A DNA stretch of 64,000 nt from Symbiodinium natans (taxonomy: Eukaryota; Sar; Dinophyceae; Suessiales; Symbiodiniaceae), in the NCBI GenBank assembly GCA_905221605.1, contig CAJNDS010002812.1, positions 243,501 to 307,500 on the forward strand. The letters run 5' to 3'. Positions 19,286 through 29,284 of the stretch are shown here, in pieces. The notes under the pieces are model-generated. The model worked only from the letters and a program-made list of their open reading frames with translations. It did no database searches and was not told the DNA's origin. Position 1 is the stretch's first letter, and the number at the start of each line of letters is the position of its first letter. The position numbers and the translations under genes are program-made.

Positions 19286-19387
19286 ATGTCCTTCCTTGGC
19301 ACACTAGGCTCCGCCACGCGGACTTTGCGCGAAGCCTGCTTGGAGGTCTCGCGGGCGCGCTCAACGCTGCTCCGGGGAGCCTGGGCT
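19286..19387 (+). CDS. Initial-exon-like island (MSFLGTLGSATR...)
   Basis: ATG at 19286 follows a CCCTAAA array. It is open for 34 codons to a GTTTAGGG donor at 19388; without splicing it would stop two codons later at TAG 19391. It reads MSFLGTLGSATRTLREACLE then VSRARSTLLRGAWA: few acidic residues, many Arg/Ser/Thr/Leu, compatible with an organelle presequence. Unrecognised. Confidence 0.32.
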
Positions 19388-19453
19388 GTTTAGGGTTTAG
19401 GGTTTAAGTTTAGGGTTTAGGGTTTAGGGTTTAGGTTTTAGGGTTTAGGGTTT
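19388..19453 (+). repeat. Interstitial telomere-like tract, ~9 units
   Basis: TTTAGGG array with two units lacking one or two bases. Confidence 0.95.
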
Positions 19454-19578
19454 CTCGTCGGTTACCCAGAAATCTGATAAGAGCGGCTTTCCGGGAATCA
19501 CTTGTGAAATAGTAAACCCTAAACCCGAAACCCTAAGTACGATACGGGGTTCGCTTCAAGGTGGGATTTATCCACACT

Positions 19579-19596
19579 GGGGGGGGGGGGGGGGGG
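19579..19596 (+). repeat. Poly(G) run, 18 bases
   Basis: Followed by purine-rich GAGGAAAGGGGTGGAGGCGG and further G-runs. Confidence 0.9.
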
Positions 19597-19962
19597 AGGA
19601 AAGGGGTGGAGGCGGGGCCGGGGGCGGGGGGTCGCACCCGAACGCCCGTAAGGTTTATGGTTTTGGGTGTAGAGTGTTTAGACAGTTTCGGGTTCAGGGA
19701 TGTCTCGGGGTTGATTGTGTAAGGGTTTTCAGGGAAGTTGGCCCACGTGAGCCAGAAACGTGCTGCAAGCACCTTCCCCTAACACACTAAACCTTAAGCC
19801 CTTCAGCTCAGAAACCTAAGCCCTGAAGTCTAAACTCGGAACCCTGTATCCAAACCCTGCAGTTATATAGGGCCCATAACCCAAAGTCAAGGGATTGCTG
19901 CTAATGTGGCCCTTCTACTACCTAACCCAAGGCTGCAACCTTAAAGGCCCAAGGTACAACCC

Positions 19963-20092
19963 CTAAACCCTAAGCCCTAAACCCTAAACCCTAAACCCTA
20001 AACCCTCAACCCTGAACCCTAAACCCTAAACCCTAAACCCTAAACCCTAAACCCTAAACCCTAAGCCCTAAGCCCTAAACCCTAAACCCTAG
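19963..20092 (-). repeat. Interstitial telomere-like tract, ~18 units
   Basis: CCCTAAA array with CCCTAAG, CCCTCAA and CCCTGAA variants. Confidence 0.96.
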
Positions 20093-20096
20093 GCAG

Positions 20097-20204
20097 CTGG
20101 CCTTGGCGTCCATGCGCCCAGGGTCGCTGGTCGCCGCGGTAGCAGCGCTGGCTGCCCCAGGCCGCTGCTGGGGAAATCCTCACAAGTCTGGTGCAGGGGC
20201 TTAA
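20097..20204 (+). CDS. Ala-containing exon-like island
   Basis: Directly after the CCCTAAA array via CTAGGCAG. Open for 35 codons to TAA at 20202-20204, where GTTTAGGG begins. It reads LALASMRPGSLVAAVAALAA then PGRCWGNPHKSGAGA. The Ala-rich start resembles the other Ala islands only loosely. Confidence 0.25.
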   Translation: MALASMRPGSLVAAVAALAAPGRCWGNPHKSGAGA

Positions 20205-20205
20205 G

Positions 20206-20251
20206 GTTTAGGGTTTAGGGTTTAGGGTTTAGGGTTCAGGGTTTAGGGTTT
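20206..20251 (+). repeat. Interstitial telomere-like tract, 6 units
   Basis: TTTAGGG array with one TTCAGGG. Confidence 0.94.
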
Positions 20252-20687
20252 ATGGCTGCAGAACGGCTACAAGGAGTTGCCAACAATGCCGACTCCTTAA
20301 AAAGGATAGAGATCTCCTAGACTAGGTTGAAAGGTCTGGAGCCTGGAGTGTAGGGTTTAGGGTTGTTAAGGTTATCTTAGGGTTGATACCGTTAGCCTGT
20401 AAGTAATGTCAGTTCTGCTGGAGTGCGAAGGGGGAGAGCGGCCTCACTCCTCATGCAGGCTTGCCAGCACACGAAAAGCCGGGAAAAGGAAAGGGACCAA
20501 GATTGTTTCTGGTTACTAACAACTGCCTTTTTGGTCCCCTTCAGCGGCGTAAGCAGAGAAACCCTACTCTTCGCCAGGTGACTCCTCCTTGCTTCAGGGG
20601 GCCTCATTAGGTTTAGGGTCAAGGGCCGTTTGGGGTTCTCGGGTTGTTTGTTGCACTTCCCCAAGTATTGCATCGCAACCCTGCCGC

Positions 20688-20728
20688 CCCAACCCCCAAC
20701 CCCCAACCCCCAACCCCCAACCCCCAAT
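20688..20728 (-). repeat. CAACCCC heptamer array, 5 units
   Basis: A variant of the telomere-like heptamer (CCCTAAA to CCCCAAC) repeated five times without error. Confidence 0.9.
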
Positions 20729-20935
20729 CAAATTCTCCAAATCACGCGGCGTCCAGATGAAAGCGCCAAACAAAACTCAACCCGACCCTATAAGCCCTAA
20801 ACCCTAAACCCTACTGAACCCCCAAGACATCAGGCGACTCCAGTGCGACACATCTTGTCGGACAACTCCAGGAGAAGATTTCGGGCTTAGGGAGTTTAAA
20901 CCGTCTCCAGGGCTTTAGGGTTTAGGGTTTAGGGT

Positions 20936-20990
20936 GGCTGGTTCTTAGTAGGGAATGAGGGAACTGTTGCCCTATTTATATGCCCTTCAC
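20936..20990. mobile_element. Family B element, left-end fragment
   Basis: GGCTGGTTCTTAGTAGGGAA followed by TGAGGGAACT matches the left end of the family B elements at 28834 and 50208. No right end is seen, so this is a truncated copy. Confidence 0.6.
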
Positions 20991-21749
20991 CCCAAACCTT
21001 GCTCGGGGCCCAAGAAACCTTACAGACAGAGGGATCCTACTCTTGGGGTACAAGGGCCCCCACAAGGGGTATTCTGAAGAATCCCGTTTGTAGGGATCCT
21101 TCTGTTCATGTGTTTTTTTGGGCCCCTACTTGCATATACCCAAAAATGCCGAATGAAGCTGAACTCTGGGACTGCAGCAGAGTCCTATACCTGAAGCCTG
21201 AATGCGGTCCTCACAATATGGATGGGGTGGTTGTCGGCAGTGTTTCCGGTTCAGGTCTAAGGTAGGTTTTAAGTTTGTCCCCCAAAGAGCCATGGTGTTG
21301 GGAAGCTTCTTTCAGATCTCAACATCCGCGAAAGACGGGTCAAGATCAATCTTGGAGCCATTTCTAGGCCTTTCCACAATTCCTTCACACTCCATCCCTT
21401 CCTACTACTACAAAACCCCCCCCCCCCCCCCCCAAACAAATGTAAATTCGTTTGCTCCCAGTACTACATGGAATCACCGCAATGGGAATGTACGGCGTTT
21501 CCAGATCCGCTGAGCCCTCTAAACTCGAAGCCCCACTGGGAAGGAGACCTTAAACTTGAAGCCTAAATCTCAGACTCCGGAGACTCTAAACTCCCTCGAT
21601 CGGAGAAGCCCTTCATCCGCTAAAGCCCCAGACCCACACGAAAACCCCTGTCACAGGAGTTCGTGCGGAACGCAAGTCCACTGCAACTTTTTAAAAGACC
21701 GAAACCCCAAAACATCTAACCCAAGAACCACCCTGAATGCCTTAAACCC

Positions 21750-21825
21750 TATTGCCATAACCCCAAGCCCTAAACCCTCAACCCTAAACCCTAAACCCTC
21801 AACCCTAAACCCTAAACCCTAAACT
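21750..21825 (-). repeat. Telomere-like array with 21-bp higher-order period
   Basis: CCCTCAA CCCTAAA CCCTAAA is repeated as a trimer. Confidence 0.88.
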
Positions 21826-22120
21826 ATACATCTCATCGTCATCTCCCTGGAAGGAGCTGTCACTGCTCGGCTCCTTCGGAGGTGTCGAGGCCTACTGGCA
21901 TCTCATGCCGAGGGTTAGGGGTTTTGAAGGTTTAGGGTTAAGTAAGGCCAAGGGTTTAGGGTTTAGGGTTTGGGGTTTAGGGTTTAGGGTTTAGGGTTAA
22001 CGGTTTGGGTTTGGGGCTTGAAGGGTTTGGGGTTTAGTGGGTCATGGTAGGTTGAATCCGGCGCCCTGATGGCAAAAACTGGTCCGGGCGCCCCAAGAAA
22101 TAGATAGGCATTGAAGCCTA

Positions 22121-22228
22121 TTTCCCCAGAAGGTCCATTTGGAATACTATTATGGATTTAGGTACCCCAAAACCCTATTCAGTATGGTCTTTTTGGTACC
22201 TAGTTCCAGAATAGCAATACAAATGCAC
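22121..22228. mobile_element. Family E inverted-repeat element, copy 1
   Basis: Ends CAGAAGGTCCATTTGGAATA and, inverted, CAGAGGGTGCATTTGTATTG. Arms continue with TATTATGGATTTAGGTACC. Other copies are at 52314 and 57229. The ends closest to the centre (TTAGGTACCCCAAAACC) are the best conserved. Confidence 0.75.
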
Positions 22229-22387
22229 CCTCTGGGTTCCTTAGGGGTAAATCAGCAGCAGTTTGTCCACGCGCGCGCCTGAGTTCAGCTGGCCTCCGTC
22301 CTTCTAGCTTCGGGAGCCTTAGGGAGTAGTTGGGAGCATTAGGGAACCTTGGGATACATAACCTCAATAACCCTATGATAGTAAGTG

Positions 22388-22480
22388 CCATGGACTAAAC
22401 CCTAAACCCTAAACCCTAAACCCTAAACCCTAAACCCTAAACCCTAAACCCTGGTTCATAAGTACTAGGGTTTCAGTCCA
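22388..22480. repeat. Telomere-like tract enclosed by a 10-bp inverted repeat
   Basis: Eight CCCTAAA units (22396-22453) lie between GCCATGGACT (22388-22397) and AGTCCATGGC (22474-22483), a perfect inverted pair. Confidence 0.85.
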
Positions 22481-22491
22481 TGGCTTTGCAG

Positions 22492-22564
22492 GATTTGGTG
22501 TTTAGCCTTGCTGGTCGGGAATGAAGATAGGTATGGGGAAGATGTAGTCTTCGTAGCTGAGTGA
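22492..22564 (+). CDS. Terminal-exon-like island
   Basis: Acceptor CATGGCTTTGCAG, then 23 codons to TGA: IWCLALLVGNEDRYGEDVVF then VAE. The 3' 17 bases (AGTCTTCGTAGCTGAGT) recur at 27077-27093, which could mean a shared exon end or a repeat. Unrecognised. Confidence 0.23.
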
Positions 22565-22599
22565 GCACACTTTAGACTTTTCGGGATACTATAATCCCC

Positions 22600-23250
22600 T
22601 ATAGAATTGAAAGTGTACACTGTTTTGGGCCTTATAAACTCAGCAGCTAAGTAGTTTTGTTCATGAGGGATCCACTCTTCAGCTCCAGCGGTAAGCTTGG
22701 GACTTGTAGAGCATAGGCGCTTAATCGGTTTTAACCATGTGCTTGTCTGAAGTTCTCTGTAGGAGCGGGCTTATCTATTGGAATAGCTGCGGCCAAGAGA
22801 AGTTTTGGGCCCGGGGCCTTGTGATTCAGCTGCCGCGTGCTACCAACTGCGCCTAGTGCACGTGGGCTTACGACTTCCCTACGAGCTTGTTTTCCCTAAA
22901 TGAGGGCACCGCGGTAGCTTTAGGATACAGACACTGAACCGTATCCCATTAGGCAGTGACCCGTACAGGAATTCCTCTCCGCCATCGCCACGACAGCAGC
23001 TCTGAATTCAACCTATGCAACGTGCCACTGCTGCAACTGGAGGTCACACGTGGCCGCGTGTAAGCGTTTAGGCTTTAGGGCTTTACCTTAAGCTACTATT
23101 TCCTTAAGAGCCCCCAAAATTGAAATAATAATCCCTCTACTGCCCTTTGTAAGGAAGAGCGTTTTGTGGTTTTTTGGGTAACTCCTACAGGGGGCTCAAG
23201 GCTTCAGGAGGCCCCCCCACCGCCTTGCAGGTCCGGGGTCCCTAAAAGCC
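22600..23250. other. Region without a supportable gene
   Basis: Unique sequence. At 23094-23200 CTTAAGCTACTATTTCCTTAAGAGCCCCC resembles a decayed family F left end. Confidence 0.35.
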
Positions 23251-23253
23251 CTA

Positions 23254-23460
23254 AAAACCCTAGACCCTAAAACCTAAACCCTAGACCCTAAAACCTAAAC
23301 CCTAGACCCTAAACCCTAAAACCCTGAACCCTGAACCCTGAAACCCTAAACCCTAAATCCTAAACCCTAAACCCTAACACCCTAAAACCCTAGACCCTAG
23401 ACCTTAATCCCTAAAGCCCTAAGTCCTAAACCCTAAAACCTAATCCCTCGACCCTAGTGC
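23254..23460 (-). repeat. Degenerate array of CCCTAGACCCTAAAACCTAAA
   Basis: A 21-bp variant trimer is repeated, then units decay to CCCTAAATCCTAAA and CCCTAACACCCTAAAA. Confidence 0.88.
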
Positions 23461-23542
23461 CCAAACCCTGGCTTATCCAGCAAGTCGACCAACAACGTTC
23501 TAACCCCCTGAAGCCTCAAGACATGCGAAGCGCGCGGACAGC

Positions 23543-23650
23543 CCTAAACCCTAAACCCTAAACCCTAAACCCTAAACCCTAAACCCTAAACCCTAAACCC
23601 TAAACCCTAAACCCTAAACCCTAAACCCTAAACCCTAAACCCTAAACCCC
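23543..23650 (-). repeat. Interstitial telomere-like tract (CCCTAAA)15
   Basis: Perfect array of about 15 units, ending CCCCAAGCTTGG. Confidence 0.97.
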
Positions 23651-23659
23651 AAGCTTGGT

Positions 23660-24590
23660 ACCACTCCAAGGTCTGCAGCAATGATTGTGGTGTAGTGACA
23701 CATGGTTGTCGTCCTTGATGACTTGCAAGTGCTTGCCCAAACCCTAAGCCCGTTCGCTCCTAGCTCGAAACGAGGATTTCTTGTATGGGGGTTTCAGGCT
23801 TTAGGGTTCAGGGTTGAGGTACATCAACCCGGCTAGGGTTTAGGGCTTAGGGTTTTGGGTTTAAGCTTTAATAGGCCTGCAAACGCTGAAGGCGACGAGA
23901 ACCCAACCATCTGGAAGTTGCTGAACTCAGGAATTCAACCACCAGCGCCACCACCACTTCGAGTGCGGCGACTCCGCTGCACTTCGTGTCAGGCTTGTCA
24001 CCACCAGTGCTGTCGCACGGACAAGTACTTCTACCTCAACCCTAAGCTTGAGCCTCATAGCCTCCCTCCTCGGCTATGTCGTTTGTCTGAGGGGTCCTAA
24101 AACCGGATACTCTAAACTCTGATCTGTCAAGCCCCAGGAACCCTAGCTCCAAAGCCGAAGCCAGAATAAAACAGAGGCCTAAACCCCGCAACACAAAGAA
24201 ATGCTTGTGGAGGCTACAACAACAGCATTCTTACTTGTTCGTGCGCATGCAAAAAACAAGCCAACGTAATCACTTGCGCTCATTGTTCATACCTTCCACT
24301 ACAACCTTTGTCGTATGTACTCCCCCCGACCCCCCTGCCCCCCAAAGGAATGTAGGTACTTCTTGACACTAGGGTCCCTGTTTGCGTCATATATACAGAT
24401 ATACATATATACATATGTAATATCAGCACCCTTATATGTCAGGTGACTCTCATCCGAATGTGCTCTTAAGCCAAGCACACCGATTACCCTAAGCCCTCAA
24501 ACGCGACCGCATAAACCTGAAATCCTGCGTTGCACCACGCCCTAAAATCCTCCGAGCTCAAGTTGTTACACCGGTTACACCTGTTTCCCA
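23660..24590. other. Region with one 81-codon frame
   Basis: A frame at 23855-24100 reads through RPANAEGDENPTIWKLLNSG and later CTSCQACHHQCCRTDKYFYL, a Cys/His cluster (CxxCxxCHHxCC). Its start lies in decayed heptamer sequence. The cluster is suggestive of a metal-binding or disulphide-rich segment but no family fits. AT-rich microsatellite at 24389-24421. Confidence 0.25.
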
Positions 24591-24593
24591 CCC

Positions 24594-24672
24594 TAAACCC
24601 TAAACCCTAAACCCTAAGCCCTAAACCCTAAACCCTAAACCACAAACCCTAAACCCTAAACCCTAAACCCTA
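24594..24672 (-). repeat. Interstitial telomere-like tract, 11 units
   Basis: CCCTAAA array with one CCACAAA. Confidence 0.95.
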
Positions 24673-24682
24673 CGTTTCTGAG

Positions 24683-24740
24683 GTGAGGCTGTCCGAAAAT
24701 CGGACGGTGACCACCTCGCTCTCGACTGGCCCTCAGAGAG
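24683..24740 (+). CDS. Exon-like island between opposed tracts
   Basis: A 58-nt island with CCCTAAA on the left (ending TTTCTGAG) and GTTTAGGG on the right as donor. Frame 1 reads VRLSENRTVTTSLSTGPQR (one N-R-T sequon); the frame read from an alternative acceptor gives AVRKSDGDHLALDWPSE. The frame is unresolved. It is a clean example of the island architecture. Confidence 0.28.
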
Positions 24741-24804
24741 GTTTAGGGTTTAGGGTTTAGGGTTTAGGGTTTAGGCTTTAGGCTTTAGGCTTTAGGGTTT
24801 AGGC
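24741..24804 (+). repeat. Interstitial telomere-like tract with TTTAGGC variant
   Basis: Four TTTAGGG units, then CTTTAGG repeated four times, then TTTAGGG. Confidence 0.93.
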
Positions 24805-25385
24805 TAGCTTGTAGGGGACTCCAAAACCCTAAACCCTTCCTACGATTTGCCTAAGGACCTCCCCCAAACAACACAATCCCCCACATTACCCTGAAAAGGC
24901 CAGAATATTTTTTCTGGATTGGTTCTTAAACAAGTAGTAGGCCAGCAGGAACCTGGGTCGGCCCCAAGATCAGCCCTCCAAACAAGAAGACATGGCCAGC
25001 TCCATCATCTGTCGTCTCCTCTTCTGGGCCGTTCTCGAAATTAGGATCCTTTTTTTGGGATTCCCCTATATAGTACGGCACACTTAGGGTCAGGACTCCA
25101 AAAGGGACCCTAATTGAGAGAAACTACCCTTACAAAGGCCCGCACTATCGCAGGAACCCCAAAGCGGGACCCGAATGTTAGGAACTGACCGCATGAGGGC
25201 GAAGACTGTGGTCTGGGGGTTCAGCTCGCATTAGTTAAACATGTTTTCTTAGAGGAAACCCGTATAGACCCTTAACAAAAGGGAAATGGGTCTCTTTGAC
25301 CCCTGTTTAAGCTGCAAAGTTACTCTCCGGGCCCAAAACCATTAAAAGCCTAGAGCCCCCAAAGCCATAGCCCTTTGACCGCCCA

Positions 25386-25446
25386 TGTCCTAAACCCTAA
25401 ACCCTAAACCCTAAACCCTAAACCCTAAACTCTAAACCCTAAACCC
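25386..25446 (-). repeat. Interstitial telomere-like tract, 8 units
   Basis: CCCTAAA array; a second short array (CTCTAAA/CCCTAAA) lies at 25560-25606. Confidence 0.94.
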
Positions 25447-25449
25447 ACC

Positions 25450-25560
25450 GTACATGACCGGCTCCCCACCGCCTACAATTCGTCTCCTGGGTTAGCTGAG
25501 TGTTGTTTTTGTCAAAGGCAAGGGCACATTAAACGCATAGTGCTTGTGATGGTTTTTTAA
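25450..25560 (+). CDS. Exon-like island or relic with zinc-knuckle-like motif
   Basis: Open for 36 codons to TAA at 25558-25560. It contains AECCFCQRQGHIKRIVL. The spacing C-x2-C-x4-H matches the first three ligands of a CCHC zinc knuckle, and 'GHIKR' is typical of them. The fourth Cys is absent where expected (Val), so it is either a degraded retroelement gag fragment or a false match. Confidence 0.27.
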   Translation, partial: VHDRLPTAYNSSPGLAECCFCQRQGHIKRIVLVMVF

Positions 25561-25619
25561 ACTCTAAACTCTAAACCGTAAACCCTAAACCCTAAACCCT
25601 AAACCGTTTTTGGCCGAGG

Positions 25620-26360
25620 ATTCTCACCACCACTTCCTTGGAGGACTTGGTCAGTTTCGGGGCTTAGGGTTTAGGGTTTAGGGGCTTCGGATCTACGACG
25701 AGTTTAGGGTTTCGGGTTTCGAAGGGTGGGTGGTTTAGGGGCTGCAGGCTGCCTGCTATGCTAGGGGCATGAATCACCAGACAGACCTGAAGTGGAAGCC
25801 CAACCCTATGGTAAAGTATGTTTCATCTTGCGCCTCTGCCTTTTGGATTTGCCCCAGACCCTAAACCCTGAACCGTACATCCTTTTCTGGATTTCGGTAC
25901 AAGAACGCTGAATGGCCTCAACCCTTACAGAGGCGGATGCCGGGCCTGAGGACAAAAGAGGACCTGCGCATAGCTGATGGCCGGGATGTCCCCGTAACCA
26001 ATCCACCATGACCCCAGTCCCTCAACCGTATAAACCCCTCCCGCTAGTATGAACACCCCCCCCCCTACCCCCTAATGTGAAATACACCCCCATATACCAT
26101 AGCATGACTATTGGGGGGGGGGGGGGGGTATGGGGTATTTAATACTAGGGGGTAGTCTAGGGGGTAGGGGGCGTTTAATGTAAGGGGGAAGGGGAAGGGG
26201 TTATATGATAAACCTGAAACCCTGAAACCCCCTGGCCATGAGCCCCCATGGTACCTTGAAGGTTTTTCCCTGTGTAGACATCAGGTTCCCTTCTGAACTC
26301 TTGTGCGAGAACGGGTACCGTTTAATTTTCGCAGTTTCTAGACGGTTGGTTATCAGGGAG
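25620..26360. other. Region with family H element and no gene
   Basis: TTTAGGG remnants at 25663-25735, then unique sequence, then the family H element at 26030-26215. Confidence 0.4.
26030..26215. mobile_element. Family H inverted-repeat element, copy 1
   Basis: Left arm contains CCTCCCGCTAGTATGAACACC, CCCCCCTACCCCCTAATGTG and ATACACCCC; right arm contains GGGGTATTTAATACTAGGGG, GGTAGGGGGCGTTTAATGTA and AGGGGGAAGGGG. A G16 run marks the centre. A second copy is at 38515-38685. Confidence 0.65.
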
Positions 26361-26439
26361 CCCTAGCTAAAACGGAAGGCTAATTTCGGGTGAGGTAAAA
26401 GGGTAAGTTCTATGTCGCTTCGCAGAACTTCACGGAGCC

Positions 26440-26760
26440 AGATGCAGTCAACGTGACGACGTCGCCCTTTTTCGGCACTTAGGGGCTTGAAGGGCGTTGT
26501 GGCTGTAATTAGGGGATTTAAGGTGCTTCGTGAGTCGTGCTCTAGGTATTCAGATTGGAAGTCGCAGAGGCTTGTCGAATTCGAGAGGCTTGTCGAGTTC
26601 GAGGAACGGAGGGTTGGGGGTACAGGAGGGAGGAACTTAGTCTTCCTTTGCCTTCGAGGGCTCAGGCTATTGAATCTCTTGTGGGTGGTGCTCCTCTGCA
26701 TGTGCCAGAAGATTTCAGGCCCCAGTCGGGAACGAGGCATCGCACGAAGTTATTGATGAT
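26440..26760. other. Overlapping opposed frames, no clear gene
   Basis: A 125-codon frame on the minus strand (26363-26740) and 89-93-codon frames on the plus strand overlap here. The plus strand contains a duplicated 16-mer GAGGCTTGTCGA.TTCGAG (26566-26600). None shows a recognisable domain, and I cannot choose a strand. Confidence 0.25.
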
Positions 26761-26764
26761 GTTT

Positions 26765-26850
26765 GGTATGTATATGATGTATATACACAGATATAAATAT
26801 AAATATATATATATATGTAGATCGATAGATAGATAGATAGATAGAGACAA
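26765..26850. repeat. AT and GATA microsatellite
   Basis: TATA-rich stretch followed by (GATA)5-6. A similar (GATA)n/TATA block is at 27300-27370. Confidence 0.9.
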
Positions 26851-26963
26851 AGCGCTGTGCTATATAGTCTTTCACTAGCTAAAATGAGCAATGGGTCCAG
26901 AGTGCACTCCCACAGGGCTAGTCAGGGGCTCCAAAGGCAGGAAGGAATGTTGCTCACCCTGTC

Positions 26964-27050
26964 GGTTTAGGGTTTAGGGTTTAGGGTTTAGGGTTTAGGG
27001 TTTAGGGTTTAGGGTTTAGGGTTTAGGGTTTAGGGTTTAGGGTTTAGGGT
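26964..27050 (+). repeat. Interstitial telomere-like tract (TTTAGGG)12
   Basis: Perfect array of 12 units. Confidence 0.97.
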
Positions 27051-27711
27051 CGGTCGCTGTATAGATGAGCGCCAGTCTTCGTAGCTGAGTCATCAGTGTT
27101 TTCCTGGTTTGTATCCCTTCTAGTGCCACTAGGCCATTTGTGGCAAGTACTGGTCTGTGTTGATGACTCCGATCCTACGGGTGTTTCATCATGCTCCCTT
27201 GAAGGAGCCATCGGCTTCTTGCTGATGTAACCACGTACGCTTGTTAGCTGACTTGAGATCGGGAGCTCACTATGGAAAAAACATTTTGTTGCTACGAGGT
27301 GGCATATACATATAGGTTGATAGATAGATGGATCGATAGATAGATAGATACACGTGTACATAAATCTATACATACAGTGGCTGGCATCTACAATCTACAC
27401 ATCTACTAGATGCAGATGTAGGGTATGTGCTGCTAACTTTCCATGACCTACACCCTGAACGCCATCCCTGAACGACCTGTAGCCGCCCTGACCACTCTGT
27501 GATTCTCTATTTTACGCGATATGATGACCTGCAGGAAAACCTTCTTGACCCCTATTGGACCCTACAAGATGCACAAACCCTCAGCTCCCAGTGTCTCTGA
27601 TAAAGGCTAAGAAGAAGTTCGAGTCCTAATGCCGAGGCTTTCGACGTATCGAACCACCAGCCCATTACAGGCCGGGGGGGGTGGGGGGGCGGGGCGGGGG
27701 GCAAACTAGGA

Positions 27712-28368
27712 ATGACACATGAACTCTATGAACCCTTTAAGCCCTACATTAAGCCCTACACATCCTACAAATCCCCCAAGTTACCTTTTAATTTTCCAAG
27801 TTGCTCGGAAGATCGTCTGACTCTCGGAGTTCTAGGTGCCTGTATGCAGCCTTCATGCACGACTTCAGTCCAGTGGGCCACGGCCCCTCCGGCGCAGGGC
27901 TTAAGGGGCCAGCCCCAACAGCACAGCAAAACGACAACAAGGCAAAGACAGCAACAGCAACGCGCAACAAACGAAACGACGCAACGACGCGGGAACCACC
28001 CGCATGGGCGTGTAAGCCATGCCAACTCTTACATTCTTACATCTGAGGCCGGCGCAAACTGGAGAAGGGCTGACACAAGAACGGCGGCCAAAGGGGCCTG
28101 GAACGAGGAAAGAACCCGAGGCCTGAAGGCACGACCCCAGACGAGGAGAGGAAGGAGGGGCCCGCAGCCGCAGCCCAAAGGCCTGGATCCTGAAAGGAAA
28201 GAGTCCCCAGGCCCGAAGGAACGACCCCTTGAAGGGGAGGAGAGGAGGGAGGACCGCCCGGCCAGAGATATACAAACAGTAATAATAACAATAATAGTAG
28301 CAAGAATAGTAAGTAATAATAGGAATAAAAACTACAAGTCGATCTTGCAGTGCACGATGTCTTGTTAA
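27712..28368 (+). CDS. 218-codon Arg/Gln/Pro-rich open frame
   Basis: The longest frame outside the repeats. N-terminal part contains YEPFKPYIKPYTSYKSPKLP, the middle is Gln/Thr/Arg-rich (TTTRQRQQQQRATNETTQRR) and the C-terminal part is Arg/Gly/Pro/Glu-rich (GPKERPLEGEERREDRPARD), with no predicted domain. Its last ~30 codons are an ATA/AAT microsatellite, so the true end lies earlier. The opposite strand holds a 169-codon frame over the same DNA (27901-28410), which weakens the strand call. The 28120-28250 segment has imperfect direct repeats around CCCGAAGG/GGCCCGCAGCC. Confidence 0.3.
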   Translation: MTHELYEPFKPYIKPYTSYKSPKLPFNFPSCSEDRLTLGVLGACMQPSCTTSVQWATAPPAQGLRGQPQQHSKTTTRQRQQQQRATNETTQRRGNHPHGRVSHANSYILTSEAGANWRRADTRTAAKGAWNEERTRGLKARPQTRRGRRGPQPQPKGLDPERKESPGPKERPLEGEERREDRPARDIQTVIITIIVARIVSNNRNKNYKSILQCTMSC

Positions 28369-28756
28369 ATCTGAGCGCCACAAGGCCTCTGGAGCTGTCA
28401 GGCAACTCATGGAGAAGTCGGTGGAATGTTTAGCCCGGCTCGATAAGATCGAGCGGCTGGATTTCCGCCCAACACTAGCCAGGTAAGTTATGGGTTTCAG
28501 GTTTAGGGTTTAGGGTATGTCACCTTTCTTGTAACCAGGAATCCCAAGGACAGGCGCGCAGGCGCAGTCAGCCTCTAAATTGGCGCAGGGGTGAGCATGG
28601 GCTTCGGCGTCTTTGGTCACACCGCCTGCAAGTGGGAAGAACAGCCCTGTGTTCAATCGAGGGTTCTGCGCTGAGCCTGAACCTTGAACCCTGTTTCCTG
28701 TTCCCTGAACTCTGCACTCTAAAACCTGAACTCTAAACCCTCAGCCGCCCGAAACC

Positions 28757-28797
28757 CTAAACCCTAAACCCTAAACCCTAAACCCTAAACCCTAAAC
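28757..28797 (-). repeat. Interstitial telomere-like tract, 6 units
   Basis: CCCTAAA array ending CCCTAAACTCC. Confidence 0.93.
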
Positions 28798-28833
28798 TCC
28801 CGAAACACTCGGCTCTCGACTGCCCAGTTGACT

Positions 28834-29127
28834 GGCTGGTTCATAGTAGGGAATGAGGGAATGAGGGCGCTATATAATTTCTTAAAGGGTATACATAGAG
28901 CCCTATATACCCTTTCAGGGAGTCTAGAGGGCCCTCTCTCTCTATACATATATATATAGAGGTATGTATACATATATATATATATACACATGTATATATA
29001 TCTATATATGTATACATACATATATACATATATATGCATATATCTTTTAAAATGCTTATTTTTAAATTGCCCTTTAAAAAGGATTATGGGTGGCCCTCAT
29101 TCCCTCATTCCCTACTCAGAACCGGCC
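28834..29127. mobile_element. Family B inverted-repeat element, 294 bp
   Basis: Left end GGCTGGTTCATAGTAGGGAA, right end its complement (CCCTACTCAGAACCGGCC). Sub-terminal GAATGAGGGAATGAGGGC pairs with GCCCTCATTCCCTCATTCCC. The arms enclose CTTAAAGGGTATA/TTTAAAAAGG segments and a TA-rich centre (28940-29045). Flanks CAGTTGAC and CAGTTCAC could be an 8-bp duplication with one mismatch if the right end extends two bases, which is uncertain. Confidence 0.78.
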
Positions 29128-29216
29128 AGCAGTTCACGCGCAGAGGAACCGGAGGTTCCAACAGACCGCCTGGATGCCAGCTCTGCGAGCCTGGGAGCTG
29201 AGGCCGGACTTTGGCA

Positions 29217-29284
29217 TAGGGTTTAGGGTTTAGGGTTTAGGGTTTAGGGTTTAGGGTTTAGGGTTTAGGGTTTAGGGTTTAGGG
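29217..29284 (+). repeat. Interstitial telomere-like tract (TTTAGGG)9
   Basis: Perfect array ending in GGGCTACCAGG, the start of a family C element. Confidence 0.96.
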
